DNA from: Saccoglossus kowalevskii
Taxonomy: Eukaryota; Hemichordata; Enteropneusta; Harrimaniidae
NCBI RefSeq assembly: GCF_000003605.2
Contig: NW_003124893.1
Location: forward strand, 85,118 to 114,415
Reading direction: 5' to 3'
DNA length: 29,298 nucleotides
Part shown: positions 1 to 29,003 of the stretch, piece after piece
Layout of the letters: the number at the start of each line of letters is the position of its first letter
Numbering within the stretch: position 1 is the first letter of the stretch
The notes under the pieces: generated by a model
Database searches by the model: none
What the model was told of the DNA's origin: nothing
Seen by the model: the letters and a program-made list of their open reading frames with translations, nothing else
Translations under genes and position numbers: made by a program

Positions 1-2455
1 TTGGCTGTTGCATACACTTTCGCCGGTCTGGAAAATGTGTTTAGCTAGCTCTCATTCAAGTAACAATGCAGATTTCCCAGTGGGAGTGAAACTATTCGAC
101 TCTGCCATTAAAAAATAGGGGTGTTTTGAGCAAAAAAACGAATAACCCTGGAGTGCACACAACACACTGAATTTCGGAACAAATCTTGCATTATTTACAG
201 CAGCAGAATACCACAGAAATATCAGATGAAACATGGAAACACTATATATATATATTTCGGCCTGAACCCTCTCTATTGCAATTCTAGGAATTACACCCCA
301 TATGTGCAACCATTTTCCACCTTGGTACCACCCAAGCCTGAAAACAAAATCTTAATACCACGCTGAAGCGTTTGGTAATAAAAAGATATGTTACTTTATA
401 CGAGGGGCAGATACAGACATATTCCTGAGTTCACTTGTTTGTTCTCTGGGTTTGGTTGTTTGGCCAACGCCCAGGGATAACCATTGTACTCTATGTCCTT
501 AACTGACAAGTGGCTGGGCTCGATCCATCCGCACTTTGAAAGTTTTCTCACAAACCAGTCCCTCTATGATAGTAAAAACGGGCCAATGTCTTGAACAAAT
601 CGAAGAGAGCTTTATATTTATAAATGATTTATTGGTCGTCAGAAAGTTTCAACTTTGGTTTTAGCCGTAAATATTTGGTAGCCGCCGATGAATAGTTTGA
701 AATTCATGATTCAAAGAAGACCTTCGGTACTGAAAATCATCCACCATGATCTGGTTTACCTTATTTTCGCAACTTGCAATGCAAAACGTCGCCATGTACC
801 CTAACGTATCTCAGCGCATTTTTGTGAACTGAGGTCAAATCCTTCCTCTTTGTCAAATTATACTAATGCTTCTCGATTGAATAATTATGAAGCCTATGAC
901 ATCACAAAAAACTACGTGAATTGACAACGATGATTGGATGGTGTGAAAGCCTTTCAATTTGCGTCAAATACGTTTTCCGTCAAACATCTTTGATTTGATG
1001 AAAGTCACCTGATAGAAACACGACCTGGGTCACAGAACCATATTTGTTTGTGTCATCTACATGATTATGCAAGAGAACCACACCCACATCAAAATTGTTA
1101 TCTAACTGTGTCGCCGTCACTGATTGGCTGCTGAGTTGGAATGACAATTTTTAGTTTCAAATACCCCAGGAAAGTGTTCTATATTCTTCGTAATTAGGTG
1201 TTCGTATGCAAAGGATTTTTCCACACAAAAACGACGAATTCGGCAGAATTTTGATAGCCGTATGCTTAATATTACCCAAACGAATCGTTTGGCTGTGAAA
1301 GATTGAAAGATTGGTGTTGCAGAAGGAGAGTTGAATATTGTTTATGGAAATTAATAATCCCAGAAAAATTTCCCAATATAGATAAAAAATATAGTACGAA
1401 ACAAATGTATAACTTATTCTCAGCAATGAAATAAAAAAAAATGTATAGTTAAATATATGTATATGTTTTAATTATTACTAATGTATTGCAATACAACAAA
1501 TTAAAATTGATAGAATTTGCAATATGAAATAATCCACCAGTGACGTTTCTCGATAGGCGTGTTATGCCCAGCAGTGTTATTCACGAAAATATTTGTTCAC
1601 AACTGGCTTGGCAATTTCCATATAATGTGTACTTATTTTAAATACATACAGGTACACTCACAAAAATACGCATGAAATATTAATTAGAAAATTTATTATA
1701 TAACCTGGACGAATTAAATCATTATTTTTCCTTGTCATAATGAACATTGTCAAGTTCAAGATTGTGTATTTCACGTAAATCGACGTAAGCACTGTTGTTA
1801 CAATCAAAGACGCACAGAACAATTCATTTTGGGCTAGTGTCATTGTCAAATTTTGTAGACGTTCCAGAAAAGAAAATGTTGCTTTGTTTCTCAGCACACA
1901 ACAAACTCGAAACAAAACAAAAACGTTCGATTCAAAAGGCCAATGGTTAAGGGACATAATGTACGTAGACTGACCAAGCTGTCCCCGCTGATATGCAAAT
2001 ATAATTGTAATTGCGGTATAGTAGTTGTATTGACCAGCGTCAATAAAACATCAAGACAATTGAAAGTTACGTAACGCTTGGTAACCTTTTATGACTGGAA
2101 CAGGGACTGGGAATGACTGGGAATTTGACGATGGCCTGATATACGGGTTGATATGATTTGAATGTATCCAAGGCTTGTTAATTTTCCAAACATGGATTGA
2201 GTATTCAAAACTGGTAACAAATATATCCAATGTACTGTGAAATTAAGGGAATTGGCGTCTGGGGAATCTTGTGAGTAAACTCGCTTGCAGATGTGTCGGG
2301 GTACCGTTCAAGATTTTGGGCTGGAACACTGAAAACTATTACAACAAGGTTCAGAGCACAAACTCTACCGGATGGCTCCGAGAATATATATCTAACAACC
2401 ACCTCTAAAATCTCCCTTATTAATAAACCCCCATGTGTGGGCGTGGCATGCCCGT
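1..2455. other. Upstream intergenic region, no gene recognised
   Basis: AT-rich DNA upstream of GRB2. Every open frame here is short, and none shows a protein family I recognise or splice-linked conserved blocks. A short (AT)n run lies near 244-255. I see no RNA gene, coding exon or transposon end that I can support. The left edge may be flank of another gene that lies outside the window. Confidence 0.6.
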
Positions 2456-2547
2456 CACTCGGCCCGTGTAACCGTTACACAATGGTAATAAGTTCAAGCC
2501 CAAACTTGCTAAGTCATCTCCCATTGTGCAAAAGCGCGGGCCGAGTG
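2456..2547. repeat. Imperfect inverted repeat (stem-loop)
   Basis: The left arm contains CACTCGGCCCG (2456-2466) and CACAATGG (2478-2485). The right arm contains the exact reverse complements CCATTGTG (2521-2528) and CGGGCCGAGTG (2537-2547), in the matching order. The fold has two stems of 8 and 11 bp separated by an internal loop, with a terminal loop of about 35 nt. It is markedly more GC-rich than its surroundings and ends 12 bp before an interspersed MITE copy. It could be a transposon remnant or a folded RNA. The sequence alone does not decide. Confidence 0.55.
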
Positions 2548-2559
2548 CAAACATGACAG

Positions 2560-2773
2560 CACTGTGAAATATTTTATTTTCATTTGGAATTAATTTACGC
2601 TATTCTCGCAGAAGAAATGATTAAGTGAGAAATAAAATCCAGCGATTATATCTTTTTCTTATATTTTACATTCAACTTGTCAAAAATCAGTGAAAATAAA
2701 TACCTTACAAAACACCCAAAAAGTGTTTTCATCGAAAATTAATTCCAGCTAAAATAAAGTATTTTATACAGTA
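2560..2773 (-). mobile_element. MITE copy 1 (CTGT...ACAG family, reversed orientation)
   Basis: A 214-bp element with imperfect terminal inverted repeats: one end reads CACTGTGAAATATTTTATTT and the other ends in AAAATAAAGTATTTTATACAGTA. Its interior matches the other four copies only when reverse-complemented (CACCCAAAAAGTGTTTTC here against a CTTTTTGGGCGTTTTG-type interior there), so it is inserted the other way round. It is the most diverged copy. There is no coding capacity, so it must have been moved by a transposase supplied elsewhere. It lies about 280 bp upstream of the GRB2 TATA box. Confidence 0.75.
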
Positions 2774-2894
2774 TTCAATAGTTTCGGTTTCATGAATATT
2801 CACGTGGCAGGTAGATTAGTAAAAGTGTGGCGTAATATGGCCAAACTTGACATATCTATGAATACAAGTATATCACGGTTGAATAAATAATTGG

Positions 2895-2916
2895 CAAATA
2901 GGAATTACCCTATTTG
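2895..2916. repeat. Short hairpin palindrome upstream of GRB2 promoter
   Basis: CAAATAGG (2895-2902) and its exact reverse complement CCTATTTG (2909-2916) are separated by 6 nt. This lies about 140 bp before the TATA box. It could be a dimeric protein site or chance. No factor is assigned. Confidence 0.35.
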
Positions 2917-3030
2917 TATGGCCCTGTGGTAAATGGGGTGCATTGTAACCGTAGATGGCAAGCTAGTTTGAACTGTGCACCATATGCTGAATCTGACACG
3001 TCCGTGCTAGTTGGTAAACACGTAACGACA

Positions 3031-3059
3031 TGACATCACGTTGTGCTGGCCTATAAAAG
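3031..3059 (+). promoter_or_regulatory. Putative GRB2 core promoter: TATA box with CRE-like site
   Basis: TATAAAAG at 3052-3059 is a close TATA-box match. It would place transcription start near 3080-3088, leaving a leader of about 60 nt with no upstream ATG before the GRB2 start codon at 3145. A one-mismatch CRE (TGACATCA, consensus TGACGTCA) lies at 3031-3038. The spacing is right for a direct promoter. A separate upstream non-coding exon, as in vertebrate GRB2, cannot be excluded. Confidence 0.55.
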
Positions 3060-3144
3060 TCGAGGAAAGACAGCAGAACAAATTATTCACTGTACGTTGG
3101 TGGAAAAGTCATTATTACGACCACCGACAGACAGACGTTAAACC

Positions 3145-10568
<7,424 letters not shown>

Positions 10569-10727
10569 GGTAGCAATAACAATAATCAAGCAATATTAAT
10601 ATGTCTTTAATCAGCTTGAATTGAATTGCCGTCCATTGAAATAACTTTCTCCAATTTGGGGACAAATACAGCGGAACTATTAGTAACCAAACAAAGCAAA
10701 TATGTATCTCTCATATGTTTAAATAAA
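10569..10727 (+). promoter_or_regulatory. GRB2 3' UTR with polyadenylation signal
   Basis: AATAAA at 10722-10727 is the first canonical polyadenylation hexamer after the stop codon. GT/T-rich DNA follows near 10785-10800, as expected for a downstream element. The 3' UTR would be about 170-180 nt, ending about 200 bp before the 74-bp minisatellite. Confidence 0.65.
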
Positions 10728-10939
10728 CTGTAGTATTATAACATACAAATTGTGGATATTTAGAATAATATATTTCGAGTTGACTACTGTGTTTGTTTAT
10801 TGACATTAAGTTTGCTGTCTGGTTTAAAATCAGTAGAAATGTTTAGCAAAATGTATAATTATTAAGCATATTGTTTGCTAAAATAGATTTTTTCGAAGAA
10901 TCATATTTATGCACATTAATGAGATCACATGCTATACAG

Positions 10940-12850
10940 AAAGAGTACTTTCCTAGTAAACGACATTGTTGAGAACAAGAAACTAGTTAATTGGTACTGT
11001 TTTGAAGGAGTACTTTCCTAGTATACGGACATTGTTGAGAACAATGGNNNNNNNNNNNNNNNNNNNNNNNNNNNNNNNNNNNNNNNNNNNNNNNNNNNNN
11101 NNNNNNNNNNNNNNNNNNNNNNNNNNNNNNNNNNNNNNNNNNNNNNNNNNNNNNNNNNNNNNNNNNNNNNNNNNNNNNNNNNNNNNNNNNNNNNNNNNNN
11201 NNNNNNNNNNNNNNNNNNNNNNNNNNNNNNNNNNNNNNNNNNNNNNNNNNNNNNNNNNNNNNNNNNNNNNNNNNNNNNNNNNNNNNNNNNNNNNNNNNNN
11301 NNNNNNNNNNNNNNNNNNNNNNNNNNNNNNNNNNNNNNNNNNNNNNNNNNNNNNNNNNNNNNNNNNNNNNNNNNNNNNNNNNNNNNNNNNNNNNNNNNNN
11401 NNNNNNNNNNNNNNNNNNNNNNNNNNNNNNNNNNNNNNNNNNNNNNNNNNNNNNNNNNNNNNNNNNNNNNNNNNNNNNNNNNNNNNNNNNNNNNNNNNNN
11501 NNNNNNNNNNNNNNNNNNNNNNNNNNNNNNNNNNNNNNNNNNNNNNNNNNNNNNNNNNNNNNNNNNNNNNNNNNNNNNNNNNNNNNNNNNNNNNNNNNNN
11601 NNNNNNNNNNNNNNNNNNNNNNNNNNNNNNNNNNNNNNNNNNNNNNNNNNNNNNNNNNNNNNNNNNNNNNNNNNNNNNNNNNNNNNNNNNNNNNNNNNNN
11701 NNNNNNNNNNNNNNNNNNNNNNNNNNNNNNNNNNNNNNNNNNNNNNNNNNNNNNNNNNNNNNNNNNNNNNNNNNNNNNNNNNNNNNNNNNNNNNNNNNNN
11801 NNNNNNNNNNNNNNNNAAATAATACTTTCCTCGTAAACGGGCATTGTTGAGAACAATGAAACTAGTAAACAGATACTGTTTGGAACACAGAAAGAGTACT
11901 TTCCTTGTAAACGGGCATTGTTGAGGACAATGAAACTAGTAAATGGGTACTGTTTTGAACACAGAAATAATACTTTCCTCGTAAACGGGCATTGTTGAGA
12001 ACAATGAAACTAGTAAACAGATACTGTTTGGAACACAGAAATATTACTTTCCCCGTAAACGGGCATTGTTGAGGACAATGAAAGTAGTAAATGGGTACTG
12101 TTTTGAACACAAAAATAATACTTTCCTACTGAATGGATAGTGTTGAGGACAATGAAACTAGTAAACAGATACTGTTTTGAACACAGAAAGAGTACTTTCC
12201 TCGTAAACGGGCATTGTTGAGGACAATGAAACTAGTAAACAGATACTGTTTTGAACACAGAAATAATACTTTCCTCGTAAACGGGCATTGTTGAGAACAA
12301 TGAAACTAGTAAACAGATACTGTTTTGAACACAGAAATAATACTTTCCTCGTAAACGGGCATTGTTGAGGACAATGAAACTAGTAAACAGATACTGTTTT
12401 GAACACAGAAAGAGTACTTTCCTCGTAAACGGGCATTGTTGAGGACAATGAAACTAGTAAACAGATACTGTTTGGAACACAGAAAAAGTACTTTCCTCGT
12501 AAACGGGCATTGTTGAGGACAATGAAACTAGTAAACAGATACTGTTTGGAACACAGAAAGAGTACTTTCCTCGTAAACGGGCATTGTTGAGGACAATGAA
12601 ACTAGTAAACAGATACTGTTTGGAACACAGAAAGAGTACTTTTTCGTAAACGGGCATTGTTGAGGACAATGAAACTAGTAAATGGATACTGTTTTGAACA
12701 CAGAAATAATACTTTCTACTGAATGGATAGTGTTGAGGACAATGGAACCAGTAAACTGGTACTGATTAGAATACAGAAATATTACTTTCCTAGTAAACGG
12801 ACATTGTTGAGAACACTAGAACTAGTAAACGAGTATTGTTTGGGACACAC
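10940..12850. repeat. 74-bp minisatellite array (with assembly gap)
   Basis: At least 14 units are visible. The start of TACTTTCC recurs at 11823, 11897, 11971, 12045, 12119, 12193 and onward every 74 bp to 12637, then 73 bp, with two 65-bp-spaced units before the gap. Each unit has TACTTTCC, a GTAAACGGG segment, CATTGTTGAGGACAATG (a 6-bp-arm hairpin), ACTAGTAAACAGATACTG and GAACACAGAAA. 74 is not a multiple of 3, so frames shift every unit and no protein is encoded. Central units are nearly identical and edge units are degenerate, as expected from unequal exchange. Confidence 0.95.
11048..11816. other. Assembly gap (run of N, 769 bases)
   Basis: Unknown bases flanked on both sides by units of the same 74-bp array. 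The gap therefore lies inside the array and most likely exists because the repeat could not be assembled. The true length is unknown. Confidence 0.97.
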
Positions 12851-13520
12851 AGTACGTGTGTTACGTAACACTTTTTGTCACAAGGACAATGGGCCAAAAC
12901 ATGTAGAAATCGCACCTCATTCATAGTAAATTATATGCTGCATTCAATCAAAAAACACAAACCTTTTTTCAAATGATGTTGATGATGAATATCATTTCTT
13001 TATCCAGGATTATTATTATAGAATCTTCCATACGTTTTTTTCACACAAAAATGAAGACATGTTGCAATGTCTAGTGGTTGTGTTTCATGCATTGAGCCTA
13101 CAAACTACTGCGAATAACTATTTGAGTATTTGTACATATTCGTACTTTTGATACTGAAGAGTGGATTATGGCCAAAACATACCAAAACATTATATTTAGT
13201 GTCTACCATGTAACCTCCAATTAAGAAAACAACTAATAGCACAGATTAAGTACGGGAATCCCCCCTCATTAAAACTTGATTTCCAGTGTTGAACAGGCAT
13301 CCTATTGGATGTATGCAGAGTAATTTGGCTTTCTTGTCATAGCTCCAGATATGTACTGTAATTATGGGAGCCCGGGGTAACTATATGATGTTGCCACCCT
13401 GGAGCCTGTTTATGGGTCAACAGGAGAGGGCTGCTTAATGTTAATTGAACTACTCGGAATTATGTTTGGTGACTGGCTTTTGTGGGATTATCCAGGGGCC
13501 ATGTGTATACCTTCATCTTT
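12851..13520. other. Spacer between the two tandem arrays
   Basis: About 670 bp of AT-rich unique-looking sequence between the minisatellite and the 40-bp satellite. No gene, RNA or transposon end was recognised. Confidence 0.7.
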
Positions 13521-16500
13521 AATGGTCATTGAGGGTACTCTACTAATACACTATACCACCAATGGCCATCGAGAGCACTCTACTAATACACTATACAACC
13601 AATGACCATTGAGAGCACTCTACTAATACACTATACCACAAATGACCATTGAGAGCACTTTACTAATACACTATACAACCAATGACCATTGAGAGCACTT
13701 TACTAATACACTATGCCACCAATGACCATTGAGAGCACTTTACTAATACACTATGCCACCAATGACCATTGAGAGCACTCTACTAATACACTATACTACC
13801 AATGACCATTGAGAGCACTCTACTAATACACTATACCACCAATGGACATCGAGAGCACTCTAATAATACACTATACAACCAATGACCATTGAGAGCACTC
13901 TACTAGTACACTATACAACCAATGACTATTGAGAGCACTCTACTAATACACTATACAACCAATGACCATTGAGAGCACTTTACTAATACACTATACCACC
14001 AATGGACATCGAGAGCACTCTACTAATACACTATACAACCAATGACCATTGAGAGCACTTTACTAATACACTATACTACCAATGGACATCGAGAGCACTC
14101 TACTAATACACTATACTACCAATGGACATCGAGAGCACTCTACTAATACACTATACTACCAATGACTATTGAGAGCACTCTACTAATACACTATACAACC
14201 AATGGCCATTGAGAGCACTCTACTAATACACTATACTACCAATGGACATCGAGAGCACTCTACTTATACACTATACTACCAATGGACATCGAGAGCACTC
14301 TACTAATACACTATACTACCAATGACCATTGAGAGCACTCTACTAATACACTATACCACCAATGGACATCGAGAGCACTCTACTAATACACTATACAACC
14401 AATGGCCATTGAGAGCACTCTACTAATACACTATACTACCAATGGCCATTGGGCCACTCTACTAATACACTATACCACCAATGGCCATTGGGGCAATCTA
14501 CTAATACACTATACCACCAATGACCATTGGGGCAATCTACTAATACACTATACCACCATTGGCCATTGGGGCAATCTACTAATACACTATACCACCATTG
14601 GCCATTGAGAGCACTTTACTTATACACTATATCACCATTGGCCATTGAGAGCAGTCTACTAATACACTATACCACCAATGGGCATTAAGCACTCTACTAA
14701 TACACTATACAACCAATGACCATTGAGAGCACTCTACTAATACACTATACCACCAATGGCCATTGAGAGCACTCTACTAATACACTATACCACCAATGAC
14801 CATTAAGAGCACTCTACTAATACACTATACCACCAATGGCCATTGAGAGCACTTTACTTATACACTATACCACCATTGGCCATTGAGAGCAGTCTACTAA
14901 TACACTATACCACCATTGGCCATTTGGGGTACTCTACTAATACACTGTACCACCATTGGCCATTGGATACTGTACTAATACACTATACCACCAATGGCCA
15001 TTGAGAGCAGTCTACTAATACACTGTACCACCATTGGTCATTTGGGGTACTCTACTAATACACTATACCACCAATGGCCATTAAGCAATCTACTAATACA
15101 CTATACCACCAATGGCCCTTGAGTGCACTATACTAATACACTATACCACCAATGGCCATTAAGCATTCTACTAATGCACTATACCACCAATGGCCATTAA
15201 GCACTCTACTAATACACTATACCACCAATGGGCATTAAGCACTCTAATACACTATACCACCAATGGCCCTTGAGAGTACTATACTAATACACTATGCCAC
15301 CAATGGCCATTGAGGGCACTTTACTAATACACTAATCTACCAATGTCCATTGAGGGCATTGAGTTGTGCTACCAAACTATGTCACCAATGGCCATTGAGG
15401 GCATTCTGCTACCAAACTATAGCACCGATGGCCATTGAGGGCATTCTGCTACCAAACTATGTCACCAATGGCCATTGAGGGCATTCTGCTACCAAACTAT
15501 GGCACCGATGGCCATTGAGGGCATTCTGCTACCAAACTATGGCACAGATGGCCATTGAGGGCATTCTGCTACCAAACTATGGCACCAATGGCCATTGAGG
15601 GTATTCTGCTACCAAACTATGGCACCGATGGCCATTGAGGGCATTCTGCTACCAAACTATGGCACCGATGGCCATTGAGGGCATTCTGCTACCAAACTAT
15701 GGCACCAATGGCCATTGAGGGCATTCTGCTACCAAACTCTGGCACCGATGGCCATTGAGGGCATTCTGCTACCAAACTATGGCACCAATGGCCATTGAGG
15801 GCATTCTGCTACCAAACTATGTCACCAATGGCCATTGAGGGCATTCTGCTACCAAACTATGGCACCAATGGCCATTGAGGGCATTCTGCTACCAAACTAT
15901 GGCACCGATGGCCATTGAGGGCATTCTGCTACCAAACTATGGCACCGATGACCATTGAGGGCATTCTGCTTCCAAACTATGGCACCAATGTCCATTGAGG
16001 ACACTCCACTACCAAACTATGGCACCAATGGCCATTCTGTTACCAAACTATGGCATCAATGGTCTTTGAGGGCACTCTACTAATACACTATACCACCAAT
16101 GGCCATTGAGAGCACTATACTAATACACTATACCACCAATGGCCATTGAGAGCACTCTACTAATACACTATACCACCAATGGCCATTGAGAGCACTATAC
16201 TAATACACTATACCACCAATGGCCATTGAGAGCACTCTACTAATACACTATACCACCAATGGCCATTGAGAGCACTATACTAATACACTATACCACCAAT
16301 GGCCATTGAGAGCACTTTATTAATACACTATACCACCAATGGCCATTGAGAGCACTTTATTAATACACTATACCACCAATGTTCATTAAGGGCATTCTGC
16401 TACCAAACTATGGCACAATGGCCATTGAGGATATTGTGCTACCAAACTATGGGACCAATGGCCATTGAGGGCACTCTACTACGAAATTATGGCACCAATG

Positions 16501-16873
16501 GCCATTGAGGGCATTCTGCTACTAAACTATGGCACCAATGGCCATTGAGGGCATTCCGCTACCAAATTATGGCACCAATGGCCATTGAGGGCATTCTGAT
16601 ACCAAGCTATGGCATCAATGGTCATTGAGGGCATTCTGCTACCAAACTATGGGACCAATGGCTATTGAGGGCACTCTACTACCAAACTATGGCATTAATG
16701 GCATTGAGGGCATTCTACTACCAAATTATGGCACCAATGGCCATTGAGGGCATTCCACTACCAAATTATGGCATCAATGGTCATTGAGGGCATTCTGCTA
16801 CCAAACTATGGGACCAATGGCCATTGAGGGCACTCTACTACCAAACTATGGCATTAATGGCCATTGAGGGCAC
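13521..16873. repeat. 40-bp satellite array, two alternating subfamilies
   Basis: About 3.35 kb, roughly 80 units. Subfamily A (about 13521-15350 and 16073-16388) reads CTACTAATACACTATACCAC then CAATGGCCATTGAGAGCACT. Subfamily B (about 15351-16072 and 16389-16873) reads CTGCTACCAAACTATGGCAC then CAATGGCCATTGAGGGCATT. Both have a 40-bp period and share the palindrome CAATGGCCATTG, although many A units in the first third read AATGACCATTG or AATGGACATCG. Indel variants of 37-39 bp cluster near 14440-15260. Junction units are hybrids (for example near 15340-15370 and 16470-16500), which points to exchange between subfamilies. It is not coding. Confidence 0.95.
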
Positions 16874-16935
16874 AAAGCAACTACACAATTATATCACTGA
16901 ACAGTTCAAATGGGATTTCAGTTTTCACTCTATAA

Positions 16936-17122
16936 TACTGTAAAATACTTTATTTTCGCTGGAATTAATATTCGCTGAAATGACTTTTTATGTGTGTTAT
17001 ATGGAATTCATTTTCACTGATTTTTGGAGAGTTGAGTGTAAAAGATAGGAAAAAAGGTATATTCGTCTGATTTTATTTTCACTGAAATTTAATTCCAAGC
17101 GAAAATAAAGTATTCCACAGTA
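16936..17122 (+). mobile_element. MITE copy 2 (CTGT...ACAG family)
   Basis: 187 bp, from TACTGTAAAATACTTTATTT to AAATAAAGTATTCCACAGTA. The termini are inverted repeats that extend into TTCGCTGGAATTAAT and ATTTAATTCCAAGCGAAA. It is somewhat shorter than copies 3-5 because of internal deletions. It lies 60 bp after the end of the 40-bp satellite. No coding capacity. Confidence 0.82.
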
Positions 17123-17543
17123 AATGCAGAATATTAAGAAGGGGACATGAGAACAAGCACACAGAGAACATAATCTTTTCATTGAATGGAGGTGGGGTAT
17201 CCAAGTTATTATGAATTACTGGGGAAAAATCACACTATCGTGTTTTTTTGAAAAAGAGATCACGTTTGTTGTGACCAAGCTTTAATTAAATTAATTGTTG
17301 GACTAATCATGTAATTTCACCTGAAACAAGTCAAGTTGCAGTTTTGACCAAACTGCACCTAATCGAAGATTAAAGGTATATTTAAATTTTATAAAAACCA
17401 TTCATATAATTAAACAATGTAATGTTTTGCCATCTTTACTATTGGATAAGTATCTCACATGATTTTAACGTGGCTTGCCAACTGAACTTTTGACATTAAA
17501 AGAAAAACAATGAATATACACACAGGTCAGTCAAATAATACTA

Positions 17544-17746
17544 TACTGTGCAATACTTTATTTTCGCTGGAATTAATTTGCGCTGAAAAGGCTTTTGGGG
17601 CGTTTTGTATGGAATTTATTTTCACTGATTTCTGATGAGTTTAATATGAAATATAGGAAAAAAAGTATATTCGCTGGGTTTTATTTTCATGCAATCATCC
17701 CTTCAGCGAAAATAAATTCCAAGCCAAAATAAAGTATTCTACAGTA
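17544..17746 (+). mobile_element. MITE copy 3 (CTGT...ACAG family)
   Basis: 203 bp, from TACTGTGCAATACTTTATTT to AAATAAAGTATTCTACAGTA, with the same interior as copies 4 and 5 (GGCGTTTTGTATGGAATTTA and a central TAGGAAAAAAAGTATATTCG). It is non-autonomous and lies between the convergent gene ends. Confidence 0.85.
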
Positions 17747-18501
17747 TTTCAGGCCAGAAGTTTCATATTATGACTGCTTAAAATTGTCATACTCAACTGG
17801 TTTAAATGTTTTGTACTGTAACAGGAATACTTTGAATATTCAAATATAAATTTGCATTTATTTCTCTTGCTGCATAGACGATTGTCAGTTATTGGAACAT
17901 GGCACAAAACAACATTTATCCTACCACTAGAGGGCAGTATAACTTTTTACATCAAGAAATCAAAATGTCTTTTAATCCACATTGTCAGTTCAGTGTCAAT
18001 ACATCGAGTTTTTACAAAAAAAAAATGTGACAATTGTTCTTAAAAATATACCAAATATAGGCAATCTATGATACAAAACACAAACTGTAAATTTAGAACA
18101 GAGTTGAACTTTTCAGTATAATTTTTCATTTATCATCACAACTTGCATGTTACATGTATCTGAAAGATGCACACTGTAATTAATTAATTCATTGTTAATT
18201 TAACCAATTCGCGGGGGCAGACATCTTTACCGTATGGCAACCATCACTGTGAAAACAAAGGTCGGAAACTCTCAGGAAACAGTACTTTGGGATAGTTGTT
18301 GAGACTCCTCTGAACAGTGTAACAAGATTACCCCTGTGTGTGTAACACATAAATTCTGTTGTTCAGGATTACTTCAAAGTTGAGTTTCTATTGTTTTCTC
18401 AAATTTTCAGAAGTTAATTTATGTTTGTAATTTGTGATGAAAAGATGAAGAGGGATTGTGTTATTAAACATTAATTCAGTCTCCAATATTAGAAGAAATT
18501 A
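17747..18501. other. Intergenic region downstream of BTAF1
   Basis: AT-rich DNA between MITE copy 3 and the proposed BTAF1 cleavage region. Its only supported feature is the CTCF-consensus match at 17924-17937. No gene was recognised. Confidence 0.65.
17924..17937 (+). promoter_or_regulatory. CTCF-consensus site
   Basis: CCACTAGAGGGCAG fits the published CTCF core CCASYAGRKGGCRS at all 14 positions. It lies in the convergent interval between GRB2 and BTAF1, about 1 kb past the BTAF1 stop. CTCF occurs across Bilateria with a conserved core motif. Binding here is inferred only from sequence. Confidence 0.5.
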
Positions 18502-18507
18502 TTTATT
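18502..18507 (-). promoter_or_regulatory. Candidate BTAF1 polyadenylation signal
   Basis: AATAAA on the minus strand (TTTATT on the plus strand) is the first canonical hexamer downstream of the BTAF1 stop codon. It would give a 3' UTR of about 430-450 nt. A weaker CATAAA variant lies closer to the stop. Confidence 0.4.
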
Positions 18508-18929
18508 ATCGGTACTTTGGGACACAAAATTTTGAGGTCAGCATTTGTGATGTTAAAACAAATTAAATTTGAACTTTCAGGACATAATCACAATCCCTGA
18601 AAAATGTAACAACCACAGACTTGATTTCCTAGTTATTTATGAATACACTGAATCAAAACAAGCAAGCCCCCTAACTTTGCTCATCGTTACAAATGACTTG
18701 TAAATGTGTTTTTAAGCTCAATCTGCAATAATTCAGATTCAGATGTCCTTTGTATTCTGCATAATTTTGTAACATGTTGCTAGGCCAACCAATAATGTGT
18801 AATTTTGTCTTGTCCACTTGCACATGCAACAAAATTTCCACTCACAACATTACATCTATGTCAGTCGTTTCTTTCTCGCAGTCTCGCATTTTGAAGTGGG
18901 TGTCTGTCTACCCTGTGTCTACCATATAT

Positions 18930-29003
<10,074 letters not shown>

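Noticed and set aside
1658-1957. 99-codon minus-strand frame with hydrophobic C-terminal part
   Set aside because: No family resemblance, AT-rich chance composition and no splice partners or promoter.
10987-11856. Long open frames on both strands across 11.0-11.85 kb
   Set aside because: They are created by the run of N; only the few flanking residues are real and they belong to the minisatellite.
11862-12669. Minus-strand frames repeating QYLFTSFIVLNNARLRGK-like peptides
   Set aside because: The 74-bp unit shifts frame each repeat, so the frames last only a few units. There is no codon bias or homologue.
14402-14608. Open frame encoding a repeated LIHYTTNGHWGN peptide
   Set aside because: It appears only where satellite units have shrunk to 39 bp, which keeps the frame open. 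It has no promoter or family signal and is a by-product of the repeat.
13521-16873. CRISPR-like regular repeats
   Set aside because: The whole 40-bp period is repeated with no unique spacers, the genome is animal and there are no cas genes. The same applies to the 74-bp, 40-bp intronic and 22-bp arrays.
13521-16873. Centromeric satellite
   Set aside because: Only about 3.4 kb long and placed between two conserved active-type genes; a local tandem expansion is simpler.
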